The notes beneath the pieces are model-generated. The model saw only the letters and a program-made list of their open reading frames with translations. It made no database searches and had not been told where the DNA came from. The position numbers and the translations under genes were made by a program. Shown here piece after piece: positions 61,440-64,000 of a DNA stretch of 64,000 nt. Source of the DNA: Atherix ibis (lineage: Eukaryota; Arthropoda; Insecta; Diptera; Athericidae); NCBI GenBank assembly GCA_958298945.1, contig OY282606.1, positions 88,915,696 through 88,979,695 on the forward strand, given 5' to 3'. Position 1 is the first letter of the stretch. The number at the start of each line of letters is the position of its first letter.

Positions 61440-62560
61440 TTAAGATAATATAATAAAATGAAAATTTTACACGAAAAAGTCGAATGGCGTCAAATCGCAT
61501 GATCTTCTCGAGATTATCAAAATCTCGAGATTATGCGTTCTGATAATTTTTCGTGCAATAAAGTCAAATTTTTTTGTGGCTTATTGCGTCATTTTATTGG
61601 AATCCACATAATTTGTTTAAGATTAAAATCTTCAAGTTTAGGCTAAAAAAAAAACGGTTATCATAAGGTCAAAGCGCTTAGCATCGACGGTAACCTTATT
61701 CATTTTATTCATTTTCAAAGAAATATGTTCCTTTCATACCTTTAGACCAAAATTCACACTAGACAGTCACTTTTTTGCAGTTACTTGTTTGCTTCTCTAT
61801 ATAAGACAACATAATAAAATGAAAACTTTATACGAAAAAGTCCAATGGCGTCAAATTGCATGATCTTGGCAGTCAATTGACGTCACCAAATCTCGAGCTT
61901 ATGCGTTCTGATAATTTTTCGTGCAATAAAGTCAAATTTTTTTGTGGCTTATTGCGTCATTTTATTGGAATCTACATAATTTGTTTAAGATTAAAATCTT
62001 CAAGTTTAGGCTAACAAAAAAAACGGTTATGATAAGGTCAAAGCGCTTAGCATCGACGGTAACCTTATTCATTTTATTCATTTTCAAAGAAATATGTTCC
62101 TTTAATACCTTTAGACCAAAATTCACCCTAGACAGTCACTTTTTTGCAGTTACTTTTTTGCTTCTCTATATAAGACAACATAATAAAATGAAAACTTTAT
62201 ACGAAAAAGTCCAATGGCGTCAAATTGCATGATCTTGGCAGTCAATTGACGTCACCAAATCTCGAGATTATGCGTTCTGATAATTTTTCGTGCAATAAAG
62301 TTAACATTTTTCATTTTGTGTAACTTATTGTGCCACTTTATTGGAACCCACTTTATTTGTTTAAGATTAAAATTTTCAAGTTTAGGCTAAAAAAAACGGG
62401 TATCATATGGCCAAAGCACTTAGCATCGACGATAACGATCTATCCTTGTTCATTTTCAAAGAAATATATTCATATAATACCTTTAGACTAAAATTCACAC
62501 TAGACAGTGACTTTTTTACAGTCACTTTTTTGCTTCTCTATGGTCACCTGTGGGTTTTCA
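61440..62560 (-). repeat. About 368-bp tandem array (three units) of transposase sequence
   Basis: The word GCGTTCTGATAATTTTTCGT begins at 61535, 61903 and 62272 (periods 368 and 369 bp). On the minus strand each unit reads EFWSKGIKGTYFFENE, VTVDAKRFDLIITVFF, a FQ..DAISHKK-like block, LLHEKLSERISSRFGDVN, LPRSCNLTPLDFFV and SFHFIMLSYI, then jumps back to the start. This spans most of the transposase catalytic domain. Unit 1 (left) has a small deletion near 61505; the third unit is the most divergent. The array covers the same HEK..RFGD.N..PRS..LTPLDF stretch that is amplified at 53.2-54.3 kb. Confidence 0.9.
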
Positions 62561-62724
62561 GAGCCCCATAAATGGTAATTTTGCTTAACTCCTCGATAAA
62601 GAAATTTTTAAAAAAAAAATCAGCATCCTGCTTTAAAAATTTTAATGCATTCTTTGGTAGTTAAATAATCCATCATATAGAATTTCATATTTTAAGCTTA
62701 ATAATTGTAATCCTAAATAATATA

Positions 62725-63633
62725 CGAGGTACGTTCAAAAAGTATAGCGAATTTTGTGTTTTTTCAAAAATTATTTCTATTTTCATGATTATCTATTTTG
62801 TCCCCTTCAAAATAATCCCCACCAGATAGTATACACGTTTTTTCCAATCCCCGAAGCACTTTAAAAAATCATTTGTGATCTTGTTCAGATCCTCCTTCGA
62901 TGCCGTCTTTATCTCCTCAATCATAGCGTAGCGTCGTCCTTTCATGGGGATCTTCAGTTTCGGAAACAAGAAAAGGTCACAGGGGGCCAGATATGGGGAA
63001 TACAGTGGCTGCAGCAATATTAGTGTGTTTTTTTTGGCTAAAATTTTGCGCACAAGCAATGATGCGTGAGCAGGAGCGTTATCATGGTGCAAAAGTCAAT
63101 TTTTGTTCTTCCACAAATTCCCGTTTCTGGCGGATTGCTTTGCGCAACTAGCGCATAACTTGCACGGAATATTCGTTATTGACCATTCTACCCTGTGGCA
63201 AGAACTCATGATGCACCACGCCCCTGCAATCGAAGAAAACTGTAAGCAAAACCGTCCGCCACGCTTCGTCGTTCACATCTACTCGGCCCTCTAAAAACAT
63301 TTTGTACCACCGATATACGTTGCTTCGGTCAAGGTAGCTTTACCATATGCCACAGTCAACATTTGGAATGCGTCCGCTCAATTAATTTTGTTTTTCACAA
63401 AAAATTTGATACAGATTCTTTGATCCATTTTTTGGAATGGGCAAATATCGCAGACGAGCCAAAACACGTGCAAGCAAAGCAGTTGTCAAAAATTAACTGA
63501 ACATTCAAAATAGCTGAAATGATGGGCATGAGTGAGCGATATGAGTACCAACATAACGCCAAAAAAAATCAAAAATAGAATATACGTAATCCGCGAAAAT
63601 TCAAAATTCGCGATACTTTTTGAACTGACCTTG
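62725..63633 (-). mobile_element. Non-autonomous mariner nested in family A element
   Basis: Left end CGAGGTACGTTCAAAAAGTA; right end, inverted, CAAGGTCAGTTCAAAAAGTA; TA on both sides (62723-62724, 63634-63635). Length 909 bp. On the minus strand it encodes pieces of the same transposase as 19504-20392: MFLEGRVDVN, TVFFDCRGVVHHEFLPQG, HHDNAPAHASLLVRKILAKK, YSPYLAPCDLFLFPKL, MKGRRYAMIEEIKTASKEDL and SGGD-like tail. Unlike the other copy, it keeps the HHDN block but has lost the first catalytic block by an internal deletion, and SPD is changed to SPY. Confidence 0.88.
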
Positions 63634-63660
63634 TATATCAAGTAAATAGGACTGTACTTT

Positions 63661-64000
63661 CCAAATTACAAAATAAATAACCCCGTAATAATATTGTATA
63701 TTTTTATATATGGAACTTTTTGATAAAAGTATATATTTTAAATAGAAGAATTAGTACTCTTAAAAAGTTTTTTTTAAAAAGTAAATATGTATCAAGTATT
63801 CTTTTTTGTTTGAAATAAATATGTACAAATATAGAACGAAAGCTCTTAAAAAGTTTCCAAAGACCAACTTAAGGATTTTTCTTCATAGTTTTAATATAAG
63901 AGCCATTATAGAAAATTTAGAATTACTTGTTAAATTTAATGTTGTTCTGTTTGGGAATTTTTTCTTCTTTAATATAACTTACATGACGTTTTTATGTAAT
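63661..64000. other. AT-rich window end
   Basis: Continuation of the presumed intron of the Musashi-like gene. Nothing recognised. Confidence 0.4.

Larger units (their letters stand above)
61430..63660 (-). mobile_element. Family A transposon remnant with internal array and nested mariner
   Basis: Minus orientation. The right end near 63655 reads, inverted, GGAAAGTACAGTCCTATTTAC, matching the family A start at 7310. At 62530-62580, inverted, it encodes the GALKTHR-like remnant of the ..WGSENP.. region. Leftward it contains three tandem copies of the catalytic-domain section. A mariner (62725-63633) is inserted near its 5' end. The element lies in the presumed intron of the Musashi-like gene, on the opposite strand. 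Confidence 0.65.

Overview
The window looks like nuclear DNA of an insect, most likely a fly (Diptera). It is very AT-rich, most introns in its compact genes are 60-100 bp, the protein-coding genes read as typical dipteran housekeeping orthologues, and mariner/Tc1 DNA transposons are scattered throughout. No computation or database search was possible. Exon models were built by hand from reading frame, GT-AG signals, intron phase and remembered family sequences.

Layout. (1) 1-5 kb: debris of mariner-type transposons and a 26-bp minisatellite. (2) 5.7-26.7 kb, minus strand: the 5' part of a secreted, cysteine-rich protein gene with two six-cysteine EB/EGF-like modules. Its predicted first coding exon lies about 19.6 kb upstream of the second. 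The giant intron holds a nearly intact mariner (8285-9543), a nested mariner (19504-20392) and several eroded Tc1/mariner remnants. (3) 26.7-35 kb: AT-rich intergenic DNA, a tRNA-Asp(GUC) gene and another transposon remnant. (4) 35.3-47.1 kb: a compact block of six genes. These are NADP-dependent isocitrate dehydrogenase (+), a two-repeat protein of unknown function (-), tRNA 2'-phosphotransferase Tpt1 (+), a C2H2/nucleotidyltransferase protein of the TUT1/non-canonical poly(A) polymerase type (+), snurportin-1 (-) and a DNTTIP1-like (MiDAC histone deacetylase complex) protein (+). Neighbours are paired head-to-head or tail-to-tail with short spacers. (5) 47.6-49.8 kb: a decayed LINE split by a decayed DDE transposon. 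(6) 51.5-54.4 kb: further transposon remnants, one of which has grown into a 162-bp satellite array. (7) 55.8-64 kb: an AT-rich leader followed by a first coding exon that looks like the start of a Musashi/Rbp6-type RNA-binding protein, then its first intron, which contains a second transposase-derived tandem array (about 368 bp x 3) and another nested mariner.

Functional themes. The gene block is biased toward RNA metabolism: Tpt1 in tRNA splicing, a TUT1-like terminal transferase, snurportin in trimethyl-cap snRNP import, tRNA-Asp, and the putative Musashi exon. It also has one metabolic enzyme (IDH) and one chromatin subunit (DNTTIP1).

The most unusual signal is that the same short stretch of one Tc1/mariner transposase, the HEKF...RFGD[IV]N...PRS..LT part, has been amplified into tandem arrays at two separate places in the window (53.2-54.3 kb and 61.4-62.6 kb). 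Other copies of the family are dispersed and single. The second notable feature is an exact 8-residue x 9 repeat in the tail of the DNTTIP1-like protein.
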